From Pseudopedobacter saltans DSM 12145 (GTDB taxonomy: Bacteria > Bacteroidota > Bacteroidia > Sphingobacteriales > Sphingobacteriaceae), in the NCBI RefSeq assembly GCF_000190735.1, contig NC_015177.1, positions 2,852,001-2,916,000 of the forward strand: a stretch of DNA of 64,000 bases, given 5' to 3'. Made by a program: the position numbers and the translations under genes. Below, in pieces: positions 56,137 through 64,000 of this stretch. Each line of letters opens with the position of its first letter. Position 1 is the first letter of the stretch. Under the pieces are notes generated by a model that saw only the letters and a program-made list of their open reading frames with translations, was not told the DNA's origin and did not search any database.

Positions 56137-57717
56137 ATGACAAAAAATATTTTATACGCGCTAATATCTTCCATATTACTTTGGCTGGCCTGGCCTCCTA
56201 CCCCTTACACATCACCGATTTTGCTTTTTGGATTCTTACCTTTATTGATAGCCATAGAAAACATTTTCCAAAGTAATTGGAAAAATAAGGGCAGAAAGGT
56301 TTTTGGCATCGCAGGACTTTGCTTTCTGACATGGAATACTGCCTGTATTTATTGGATATGGAATGCTTCTCCGGAAGGTTCTATTGTTGCTTATATACTT
56401 GGTGCTTTATTAATGAGTGTTGCTTTTTATCTTTATTATAAAGCTAAAACTGTCACAAAATCTTATGTCGCTGATTTTTTACTGATAGGCTTTTGGATTG
56501 GTTATGAGTATCTACACCAAACCTGGGATTTAAACTTTCCCTGGATGACTTTAGGAAACGGCTTTGCTAACGTCCCTCAGTTGATACAATGGTATGAGTA
56601 TACCGGCGTTTATGGCGGAACTTTGTGGATTCTGGTTAGTAATATTTTATTGTTTAATATTTGGAAAGCATACAGATCGAAAGTACATATCATAAAGCTG
56701 ATTTTTTCATTTACTATATGGATTATTGTCCCAGTGGTGTATTCCATTTATGTTTACAACAATTACGAAGAACAGAAAAACCCGTCTCACATTATTGTAG
56801 TACAACCAAACGTCGATCCTTACCAAAAATATTTAGGCTCGCCTTTGCAGCAATTAGATAATTTGATTCAATTGAGCCGAGATTCTGCAAAATTTAATAC
56901 TGAGTTTATTATCTGGCCCGAAACTGCCATTCCTGAATATCTGGATGAAAATAAAATTCGCGATACACGTATATTCTATACCATTCAGCAGTTTCTTTCT
57001 AATTATCCGAATGCTACCTTAATAACCGGAGCTGAGACTGTTCGGATATATCAAGATGAAGCTACACCATCAGCCAAATTCGATAAAAACAGCAATATGT
57101 ATTGGGACAGTTTCAATACAGCATTAGCTATCGAAAACTCGGGAAAGGTACAATTTCATCATAAGTCTAAATTAGTTCCAGGTGTAGAAAAGATGCCTTT
57201 TTCATCAGCACTGTCTTTCATGAAACCTGTGTTTGCTAAATTTGGTGGTACTACTGGAGGATATGGTTATCAGGATCACCCTACGGTTTTATATGCAAAA
57301 AGTGGGATCGGAGTTGCGGCGGCAATATGTTACGAATCGATTTGGGGAAACTGGATTGCTGAATACATAAAAAAAGAGGCGCAATTTATAGCTATTGTAA
57401 CCAATGATGGTTGGTGGGGTAACACTTCAGGTAAAGACCAGCATCTCGATTACGCTCGTTTAAGAGCTATAGAAAACAGGCGCTGGGTAGCCAGATCGGC
57501 AAATACTGGAATTTCGGCATTTATTAATCAGAGGGGTGATATTGTTCAAAAAACCGAGTGGTGGAATCCTGCTGTAATTAGTCAGGAAATTAACTTAAAC
57601 TCAGATCTTACTTTTTACACAAAGCATGCGGATATAATTGTTTTTCCTTTTCTAGCAATTGGAATTTTCGGATTATTTCTTGTTATTACCAAGTCCAGAA
57701 AAACGGCAAAAGAATAA
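56137..57717 (+). CDS. lnt: Apolipoprotein N-acyltransferase
   Basis: 526 residues. It adds the third acyl chain to the N-terminal cysteine of lipoproteins in the inner membrane. About six membrane helices fill the first ~205 residues. The nitrilase-like domain follows with the triad: Glu262 (IIWPETAIPEY), Lys343 or Lys345 (FHHKSKLVPGVEKMPFS), and Cys398 (AAICYESIWGNW). A last helix anchors the C-terminus (IIVFPFLAIGIFGLFLVI). It is the last gene of the truA operon; its product matures the many lipoproteins encoded in this window, such as SusD and the C10 protease. Confidence 0.94.
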   Translation: MTKNILYALISSILLWLAWPPTPYTSPILLFGFLPLLIAIENIFQSNWKNKGRKVFGIAGLCFLTWNTACIYWIWNASPEGSIVAYILGALLMSVAFYLYYKAKTVTKSYVADFLLIGFWIGYEYLHQTWDLNFPWMTLGNGFANVPQLIQWYEYTGVYGGTLWILVSNILLFNIWKAYRSKVHIIKLIFSFTIWIIVPVVYSIYVYNNYEEQKNPSHIIVVQPNVDPYQKYLGSPLQQLDNLIQLSRDSAKFNTEFIIWPETAIPEYLDENKIRDTRIFYTIQQFLSNYPNATLITGAETVRIYQDEATPSAKFDKNSNMYWDSFNTALAIENSGKVQFHHKSKLVPGVEKMPFSSALSFMKPVFAKFGGTTGGYGYQDHPTVLYAKSGIGVAAAICYESIWGNWIAEYIKKEAQFIAIVTNDGWWGNTSGKDQHLDYARLRAIENRRWVARSANTGISAFINQRGDIVQKTEWWNPAVISQEINLNSDLTFYTKHADIIVFPFLAIGIFGLFLVITKSRKTAKE

Positions 57718-58178
57718 TAACAACCCTTCCCGTATTACATGTAAAATAGGTAGAGATTGCCCCCATATATTCTATTGGTTACACGAATTTATAATCAATG
57801 CAACCAGGAATAAAAGAAACATTACGCTATACAAACTTATGTTATAGTTTGCGGATCTCTTCATTTCATATTTTTTAAATTTCGTTTTCATAATCATAGA
57901 GTTTGATGTTCTCTATATGAAAACCAAGAAATGAACCAAAACACAAATCACTAAAAGCAAACGAGTTAACCACAAAAAACAGATAAAACCGTATAGTTTA
58001 GTATACAAAATGCCTTTAAAAATATGGCATTAATAAACATGTTAATTATTTCATAGTACGAGAACAGTACTCCAAAAGCAAATAAACATTCTACTTACGT
58101 CGCTTAGGGAAGAAATTACTTTTCCTAAGCGCTTAAACATCTTAAAGTATCCGGGACTCTATTTCTTACGATCTGTGA
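57718..58178. other. Intergenic region between convergent lnt and lyase genes
   Basis: 461 bases. Two weak inverted repeats are present: AATGCC/GGCATT (58009-58031) and CGCTTAGG/CCTAAGCG (58101-58131). Neither has a clear T run. No ORF or RNA gene is apparent. Confidence 0.5.
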
Positions 58179-60734
58179 TTACTTCACTACAAACTCAAAG
58201 CTTGCAATTCTAAAACTCCCTCCTTCTCCCGTATTAAATAGTGACAAGAACTCTCCATAATCTGCTCCTCCTTTCAAGGATATACCTAAACTCGAAACAT
58301 CAATGTACTTCCTTTTATGATTTTGAGTTATCTTTACTTCTTCTATGGTTTTTAAATCACCAGATAATACCATCATTTTTCCTGGAATTTGGCGGTTTAC
58401 GATGGTACAAGATTCCGTAGGATCAAAAAAGGTTAAACATACTTTTGTAAGTTTAAAAACTACATCAGAATTAATCCCGGTTAAATCCATCCCAAATAAA
58501 AAGCCTTCATTTTTATCTATTCCGGTACTCTCACCCCCCCTAACTCCCAACTGACCATCGGAAGACCTATCAATTCCCGCATTTAAAATCCCCGTTGAGG
58601 TAATTTTTTTCGCCTCTATTTCAAATTTAAAAGACTTATTAAATAACTTTTCTATTCCAATTTCTCCGTAAGGGGTCCAATCCGGGGTCCCTATTGAGTT
58701 TATATTTCCTGTCGCCCCGATTCCTATCTGTGAAACATCAGAGAATACATTATCTCCTTTTGGAGCAGTATTAGGATTAGGAGCATCGAGAATAAAGGTA
58801 TTTTTCTTCAAAATAGATTCTGATTTTCCTTCTAAAAAGGTGACAATATATTTAACCTTTTTATTTGCTGGAATTTTAGAGTCAAATCCCACCATTACTG
58901 TCCCCTTATTGGGCTGATTATATTCTCCATATTTATAATTTCCAAATTCGCACTTATAATCAGCAGGGTTTTCTGAAGGTCTTATCACTAATTTAAAAGG
59001 TATATCTGCTGTAAATTTCAGAAACATCGTTTTCCCTTGCTGAGAGAGCTTAATAGTGTTCTTATCAACTATCTCTGCAAATGCAGGCGTAACCATATTC
59101 CACCTTAAATCTACTTCCTTTGTATTTGTCTCAATAACATCTTCTATTTTCAGATATGAATTATCTACTATGGTAGCTTTCCTGGTACCTGCCTTTAACT
59201 CTTTATTTAAGTTTAATGCAGCGGTTAAATCTACCTTTGCCCCCATCTCTACCTTATTGTCGAATGTTTCAATAATATCTGCTTTACCGTCGACATTATG
59301 CCGCTGATTATTTATGGAAAGCGTATTATGGTTAAGGTTATTATATCTAAAGATATCCCATCGCTGAGAAGTCTGCTCCATATTCCATAAATCCACCCCT
59401 TTGGATTCTAATGTGATGTAGCTTTGCAATCCAAAATCCATTGCCCACCTTAAAGTTCCAACATCATATACAAAGGTTCCCTGGTCCATATGTGCGTGTG
59501 CGTCATTTGCAAGGCCGCCTTTTATACCTAAATATTTACCTTTCCCTTCTTCCCAATCAGTCCGTACTATAGAAACTGGTGTTATACCGTGCCCTGTATA
59601 CATTTTTTTCTGAGGAACCTGGATCTCCGTTAAAGTAATATCCTTTCCAAAAACCAGGGTATTTGGCAAAATCCTTTCGATATCTGTATTGTCTACTTTC
59701 ATATAGATCCCATTTTTAAGTGCCTTTATTTCTTCATAAACCAAGGACGGATCTTTCAACTTATTTGCAAACCAGAATAAAGAAGAAGCAGGGGAAACGG
59801 CTGGGCCCCCATCATAGTAATTGAAGTAATTACCTGATGGTCCGGCAGAAAACAGCATATAATAGGCCGACTCCATAAAACCCGGAGCTTTGGCCATTCC
59901 TAAATCTGAACCCAATGCACTTTCCAATGCAGCGGACAACATAACTTGAAAAGTGGTTCCATAATTCCAATATCCCGGTCCCTCTGGGTAATTACCATCT
60001 GGCCCATATGCCTTTAAGGGGAGTTGAACAGATTTCAATGCCCTTTCGATAATGGCAATAGATTGCGTTGGCTCCTCATTCAGGATTGCTAAAGCACCGT
60101 AAACTAAACCCGCATTGCATACCGAGTTCCAATTATTATGCCTCTCCAAAAACCAGGCATATTCTTTCACATAGGAAGGAGCAAATGCCTTTTCCAGAAT
60201 AGCTTGTCGAACTTTCCTCTTAATATCCTCGTTCAAATCATCATATAACCAATCATAAGCTATGGATACCGCCATGCACATTTCACCAACATCTAAAAAA
60301 TGTGTAGGATTCCAACTTTCAAAAGCAGAAATTGCTTCTAATTCTTTTTCTACACGATGTAGATATTTTACATCTTTAGTGATGCGATAACTATAAGACC
60401 AATAGTAAAGACGAGTTAATGCTTTCCGAGAAACAGCCAACAACCTTTTCCCCTCCTTTTTGAAAAAAAGTGGTTCTTCTTTCATAAGGTCATCGGCCCT
60501 ATTACGCATAAAAGCATCCAATTTCGAAAAATCAGAATTTCTTATTATAGAAGCCTTTATTTTTTCCTCTTCTCCCTTTAACAATAGAAGTCTGGGATGT
60601 TCAGCTATTTTGGTATAATCATAAGACTTAGTATTTTGTTGTATTTGTGCTTTTGCCGGTGATAGTTGAACCGCAAGCAAAAAGCACAAGAATTTAAATA
60701 CGCATAAACTAATAGAACAATTAAGTCTTTTCAT
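58179..60734 (-). CDS. Heparinase II/III family polysaccharide lyase with C-terminal extension
   Basis: 851 residues from the ATG at 60734, preceded in frame by a further ATG at 60755. A signal peptide (NCSISLCVFKFLCFLLAVQL) is followed by an alpha-helical toroid domain to ~residue 340. Catalytic candidates match the HepII arrangement: His199 (ERHNNWNSVCNAG), Tyr255 or Tyr258 (PEGPGYWNYG), and His413/His415 (ANDAHAHMDQGTFVYD). It would cleave acidic polysaccharide by beta-elimination in the periplasm. About 200 C-terminal residues beyond the usual family end form an unrecognised beta-rich module. It is the third gene of a SusC-SusD operon. Confidence 0.88.
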   Translation of the reverse strand: MKRLNCSISLCVFKFLCFLLAVQLSPAKAQIQQNTKSYDYTKIAEHPRLLLLKGEEEKIKASIIRNSDFSKLDAFMRNRADDLMKEEPLFFKKEGKRLLAVSRKALTRLYYWSYSYRITKDVKYLHRVEKELEAISAFESWNPTHFLDVGEMCMAVSIAYDWLYDDLNEDIKRKVRQAILEKAFAPSYVKEYAWFLERHNNWNSVCNAGLVYGALAILNEEPTQSIAIIERALKSVQLPLKAYGPDGNYPEGPGYWNYGTTFQVMLSAALESALGSDLGMAKAPGFMESAYYMLFSAGPSGNYFNYYDGGPAVSPASSLFWFANKLKDPSLVYEEIKALKNGIYMKVDNTDIERILPNTLVFGKDITLTEIQVPQKKMYTGHGITPVSIVRTDWEEGKGKYLGIKGGLANDAHAHMDQGTFVYDVGTLRWAMDFGLQSYITLESKGVDLWNMEQTSQRWDIFRYNNLNHNTLSINNQRHNVDGKADIIETFDNKVEMGAKVDLTAALNLNKELKAGTRKATIVDNSYLKIEDVIETNTKEVDLRWNMVTPAFAEIVDKNTIKLSQQGKTMFLKFTADIPFKLVIRPSENPADYKCEFGNYKYGEYNQPNKGTVMVGFDSKIPANKKVKYIVTFLEGKSESILKKNTFILDAPNPNTAPKGDNVFSDVSQIGIGATGNINSIGTPDWTPYGEIGIEKLFNKSFKFEIEAKKITSTGILNAGIDRSSDGQLGVRGGESTGIDKNEGFLFGMDLTGINSDVVFKLTKVCLTFFDPTESCTIVNRQIPGKMMVLSGDLKTIEEVKITQNHKRKYIDVSSLGISLKGGADYGEFLSLFNTGEGGSFRIASFEFVVK

Positions 60735-60748
60735 AATATTAATTTTGA

Positions 60749-62470
60749 TTACCATCCAAGCCTTTGCTTAAGACTTGTATTTATTAACGTTTCTTGCAAT
60801 GGATAAGGCAAGAGTAAATGTTTTGATTTATCGAAGTTCTTTCCCGGCTCAAGGTAAGTTTGATGATATTGATCTGTCGAAATGAAACTAGAATGTCCGG
60901 TAATAGCCGCATTGGTTTCGATCAACTTCTCTTCCAGCATATTCCATCTTATCAAATCCTGCTTTCTCAGCCCTTCAAAACACAATTCTCTTAATCGCTC
61001 GTCAACAAGTTCTTTAAAAAAGTCATTATGTGCCAAACTTCCTGAATAAGGGGTCAACCCTGCTCGTTCTCTTACTTTATTTAAACTTGCAACTGCCGCA
61101 GTACCGTCTGCGGTTCCGTATCTTCCGCCTATAATTGCTTCTGCATGCATTAGCAATACATCAGAATATCTTAAAATTGGAAAATTAATACTTGTAAAAT
61201 TGGGGTCTACATCTGATCCTGTTGTACTATTTAAAATGGTATAAATTGCATTTACCATTCCCGTCGTACCTTTAGATTTCAATTCCGTAATATTTGTCGG
61301 TTCCCATCTTCTGAATTTACCTATCCCATATTCAAAATGTAATGGGTTATCAAAAATATAAGTCATGGTAAATAATTGGGTTGTAGAATTATATTTATTT
61401 CTATAACCTGCAATACTCCAATTTCTTCTTACATCTTCTGCTGCATAAATTTCATATACAGGGAGCGCAACATTAAAATTCGCAAAACCTCTTGGTATAT
61501 TGGCGGTCCCTACAAACTCGACCCCATTTATATTACCCAACCTGCCACTCACGTTAATGCCGGATGCATACAGATTTCCAAATGAAATCTCGAAAAGCGA
61601 CTCTTTTAAATCATATTTATCCTTAAGATAATTCAAAAAGTGATTTCTATAACTGTCTTTATCTGTAGAATAAGGTACAATAGTGTGCCAGCCATCATTT
61701 ATAATAATTTCACATTGCTCTTTCGCTTTATCAAAATACTGTTGTGGGTTTTCGAAATAACAATTCGCATCATTATCAGCCAAATAAGGTTGATATCCTC
61801 CCATTTTCAAATAAAGTCTAGCCAGTAAGCCATGTGCAGCCATTTTATTTGGTTCCCCAGGATTGTAAGTTGAGGCTTTCGCATGATCTAGATGTTCCGC
61901 AGCAAATAAATAATCTTTTTCGGCCTGCTTGTATACCTCAAAAACAGGAGATGGAGCCAGGATATTATCTTTTTGAGATGTACTTGGTGTCAATCTTAAA
62001 GGAACCGGGCCAAACCAGTTCGCTAAGGTAAAATAACTAAATCCGCGAATAAACAACGCCTTAGCCAAAAGCCTGTTATATTCTTCTGTAGAAAACATAT
62101 CCGGCTTTAAATTCTTCTCAAACTGATTAACCAACTGTATACAGGAATAAAACTTTAGCCAAACACCTTTAACTTCGTCAGAGGAGGAAGTAAGTGCATA
62201 TTTAGCGGCATTCCAATTTGGAGAGGGATCATTGGTATACGTTTCATCTGTTCCTGCCTCCAATGTTACGTTAAACTTATAGCCATATAACTCCTCTTTT
62301 GCCAGTTGACTATAAATTCCTGACAATGCTAATGTTGCCTCTTCTTTTGTAGAATAAAAAGTATCGTCTTTCCAGTTTGACTTCGGATTTACTTCTAAAA
62401 ATTTATTACAGCTAACTAAAGTAACCAATACAATAATTAAAGCCGATAGATATATTTTGTATTTTTTCAT
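60749..62470 (-). CDS. RagB/SusD family nutrient-binding outer-membrane lipoprotein
   Basis: 573 residues from the ATG at 62470. The lipoprotein signal ends LIIVLVTLVSC. The mature start KFLEVNPKSNWKDDTFYSTK, the AKALFIRGFSYFTLANWFGPVPL block and the tetratricopeptide-like repeats are typical of SusD. It ends with the family's LLLPYPLQETLINTSLKQRLGW. SusD lids the SusC transporter and captures oligosaccharide. It lies 26 bases after SusC and 14 bases before the lyase gene. The longer frame to 62497 is not used because it shifts the signal peptide. Confidence 0.93.
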   Translation of the reverse strand: MKKYKIYLSALIIVLVTLVSCNKFLEVNPKSNWKDDTFYSTKEEATLALSGIYSQLAKEELYGYKFNVTLEAGTDETYTNDPSPNWNAAKYALTSSSDEVKGVWLKFYSCIQLVNQFEKNLKPDMFSTEEYNRLLAKALFIRGFSYFTLANWFGPVPLRLTPSTSQKDNILAPSPVFEVYKQAEKDYLFAAEHLDHAKASTYNPGEPNKMAAHGLLARLYLKMGGYQPYLADNDANCYFENPQQYFDKAKEQCEIIINDGWHTIVPYSTDKDSYRNHFLNYLKDKYDLKESLFEISFGNLYASGINVSGRLGNINGVEFVGTANIPRGFANFNVALPVYEIYAAEDVRRNWSIAGYRNKYNSTTQLFTMTYIFDNPLHFEYGIGKFRRWEPTNITELKSKGTTGMVNAIYTILNSTTGSDVDPNFTSINFPILRYSDVLLMHAEAIIGGRYGTADGTAAVASLNKVRERAGLTPYSGSLAHNDFFKELVDERLRELCFEGLRKQDLIRWNMLEEKLIETNAAITGHSSFISTDQYHQTYLEPGKNFDKSKHLLLPYPLQETLINTSLKQRLGW

Positions 62471-62496
62471 TGTAATCAAATTATAAAAAATCATCA

Positions 62497-64000
62497 CTAA
62501 AATGTTAGTTCCAAACCTCCAGATATAGTTAAACTTTGCGGATATGCAGAATAATCCAATCTAGGTGTTAGTGCCCCATATCTACCTACAGACACATCCG
62601 GATCGTATCCTTCATAATTTGTCCAGGTATACAGGTTCTGCGCTGAGAGCGAAACTCTGCATTTCTTTATTTTGATTTTCTTTAGCAAACTTTGAGGCAA
62701 GTTATAGCCTAAAGCAGCCGTTTTCAATTTCAAATAAGAACCATCATCAATATGCCTTGAATCTAACTTATAACCATAAGGGGTAATCAAGTTAATACCA
62801 TCATATCTCATTCCTCCAATTTCAGTTTCAGTATTATAAGGTGTCCATATATTATTTAACGACTTCAACCCATTTCTTCCCTGCATATATATACTTCCAT
62901 ATTGTGATTTATTACCATTCAATATATCAAAGTCATAAGCCCACTGCAACAGGAACTGAAAATCAAAAGCTTTATACCTAAAACTGTTAAATAAACCACC
63001 TATATGCTTTGGATAAGGATTTCCTATAATAGTTCTATCATTCTGGTCTATAACGCCATCGTTGTTTAGATCTTTGAACTTAACCATACCTGGTTTCATT
63101 ACTGTTCGGTAAGAAGGCTCTCCATTTTTTAGCTGGTAAGTCCCGCCATTTAAAACGAAATCATCAACCTGATATAGACCGTCAAATACTAATCCGTACA
63201 TCATACCAACAGGTTGTCCTACTTTTGTAATGTATTGATATTCGGTTTGCATAAAACCTAAATCCCATTGAGGGTCTGTTAATATCTGTTCCTGTCCTTC
63301 ATTTAACTTAATTGTCTTTGTCTTGTTAAAGGATATATTCAGATTTGTAGACCAATTAAAATCTCTTTTTACAATATTACGTGAGCTAAAGGTAAATTCA
63401 GCTCCTCTGTTAGAAACTTCCCCAACATTTTGTTGTACTTTGTCAAACCCTGTACTCAAGGCCATATCGGCGTTCAGCAATAAATCTTTGGTATTTTTTC
63501 TATAATAATCTACTGTCAGGTTAAATCTTTTAGATAGTTCAGCGTCTAAGCCTACATTTGTTTGCGCTGTAGTCTCCCAACGTAAGTTGGGCACAGCCAT
63601 ATTACTTTGATAAGCTCCTGGAGAAAATGTTTGATTTGCTCCAAGAATATATCCACTCGAAGAATTTACGGTAAATAAATTATAGGCATCAAAATCACCT
63701 ATTCTATTATTTCCTGTAACGCCCCAACCTGCCCTTAATTTCAAATCTGTCAATGCATTCAAAGATTTCAAAAAGTCTTCTTCGGATAACCTCCAGGCTA
63801 AAGAAAATGACGGAAAATATCCCCATCTGTTTTCCTTTCTAAATTTAGAGGAACCGTCTGTTCTAAAGTTTACTGTTGCCAGATAGCGATCATTATAAGT
63901 ATAATTGACTCTACCAAAGAAAGACAGCAGTGTGTTTTCCGACAATAGCGTAGTAGCAATAGTAGCTGTTGTAGCAATACCCAAATTATTAATACCAAAT
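62497..64000 (-). CDS. SusC/RagA TonB-dependent receptor, C-terminal part
   Basis: The reading frame is open to the right edge, so only the last ~500 residues are seen. They form barrel strands of the SusC type: VNYTYNDRYLATVNFRTDGSSKF, WGYFPSFSLAWRLSEE, LKLRAGWGVTGNNRIG, a DLNNDGVIDQNDRTIIGNP segment, and the end LYTWTNYEGYDPDVSVGRYG followed by SGGLELTF. This is the outer-membrane pore that imports the oligosaccharide captured by SusD. The plug domain and promoter lie outside the window. Confidence 0.93.
   Translation of the reverse strand, partial: FGINNLGIATTATIATTLLSENTLLSFFGRVNYTYNDRYLATVNFRTDGSSKFRKENRWGYFPSFSLAWRLSEEDFLKSLNALTDLKLRAGWGVTGNNRIGDFDAYNLFTVNSSSGYILGANQTFSPGAYQSNMAVPNLRWETTAQTNVGLDAELSKRFNLTVDYYRKNTKDLLLNADMALSTGFDKVQQNVGEVSNRGAEFTFSSRNIVKRDFNWSTNLNISFNKTKTIKLNEGQEQILTDPQWDLGFMQTEYQYITKVGQPVGMMYGLVFDGLYQVDDFVLNGGTYQLKNGEPSYRTVMKPGMVKFKDLNNDGVIDQNDRTIIGNPYPKHIGGLFNSFRYKAFDFQFLLQWAYDFDILNGNKSQYGSIYMQGRNGLKSLNNIWTPYNTETEIGGMRYDGINLITPYGYKLDSRHIDDGSYLKLKTAALGYNLPQSLLKKIKIKKCRVSLSAQNLYTWTNYEGYDPDVSVGRYGALTPRLDYSAYPQSLTISGGLELTF

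Overview
The window looks like chromosome from a Bacteroidota member of the Sphingobacteriaceae (Pedobacter/Pseudopedobacter type). The evidence is AT-rich DNA, few Shine-Dalgarno sequences, TAnnTTTG-type -7 boxes with some TTTG -33 boxes, a SusC/SusD pair with a heparinase-like lyase, a secreted protein with a type IX-like C-terminal tail, OmpA-type outer-membrane proteins and a mitochondrial-type aconitase. No rRNA, tRNA or CRISPR array was recognised. The identification rests on protein families and motifs read by eye; no database search was run.

Layout. 1-1.1 kb: 3' end of a polysaccharide deacetylase gene, then a HigB/HigA toxin-antitoxin locus whose toxin is frameshifted. 1.2-5.0 kb: two tandem paralogous OmpA-family genes. 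5.4-8.7 kb: aconitase and an outer-membrane-like protein. 8.7-13.4 kb: an accessory-looking segment with a C10 (streptopain-like) lipoprotein protease and two paralogous small lipoproteins (one frameshifted). It lies between a full-length membrane-anchored MutS-like gene and a detached copy of that gene's last ~35 codons. 13.5-19.2 kb: rlmH, AsmA-like protein, cytochrome b5-like protein, ECF sigma factor, murB. 19.4-25.8 kb: TetR regulator, TolC, adaptor and RND pump operon, with a heptamer inverted array between adaptor and pump. 25.8-35.4 kb: universal stress protein, lpdA, Pif1-like helicase, gnd, eno.

35.4-36.9 kb: an IS4-like insertion sequence with a 10-bp target duplication, inserted exactly in the loop of what was the shared eno terminator; it carries its own inward terminator. 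37.5-41.0 kb: flavin monooxygenase and an Rrf2-regulated set (NAD(P)-binding oxidoreductase, DOPA-dioxygenase-like enzyme) with palindromic operator candidates. 41.0-50.7 kb: a DEAD-box-like protein with degenerate motifs, a DivIC/FtsB protein, a TRIC-like channel/VWA/SIMPL operon, fabG, mqo and a DEAD-box RNA helicase with an RGG tail. 51.1-57.7 kb: sorting-domain protein, two small membrane proteins, and a truA-ABC exporter-lnt operon. 58.2-64.0 kb: SusC-SusD-lyase polysaccharide utilisation operon running off the right edge.

How it works together. Central carbon metabolism (aconitase, malate:quinone oxidoreductase, lipoamide dehydrogenase, enolase, 6-phosphogluconate dehydrogenase) and envelope genes dominate. 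The accessory parts are the damaged toxin-antitoxin locus, the C10 protease operon, the IS and the polysaccharide operon. The most interesting observations are the protease/lipoprotein operon flanked by a mutS 3'-end duplicate, the IS in a terminator loop, four genes whose -7 box sits 4-5 nt before the start codon (predicted leaderless mRNAs), and the Rrf2 operator arrangement.
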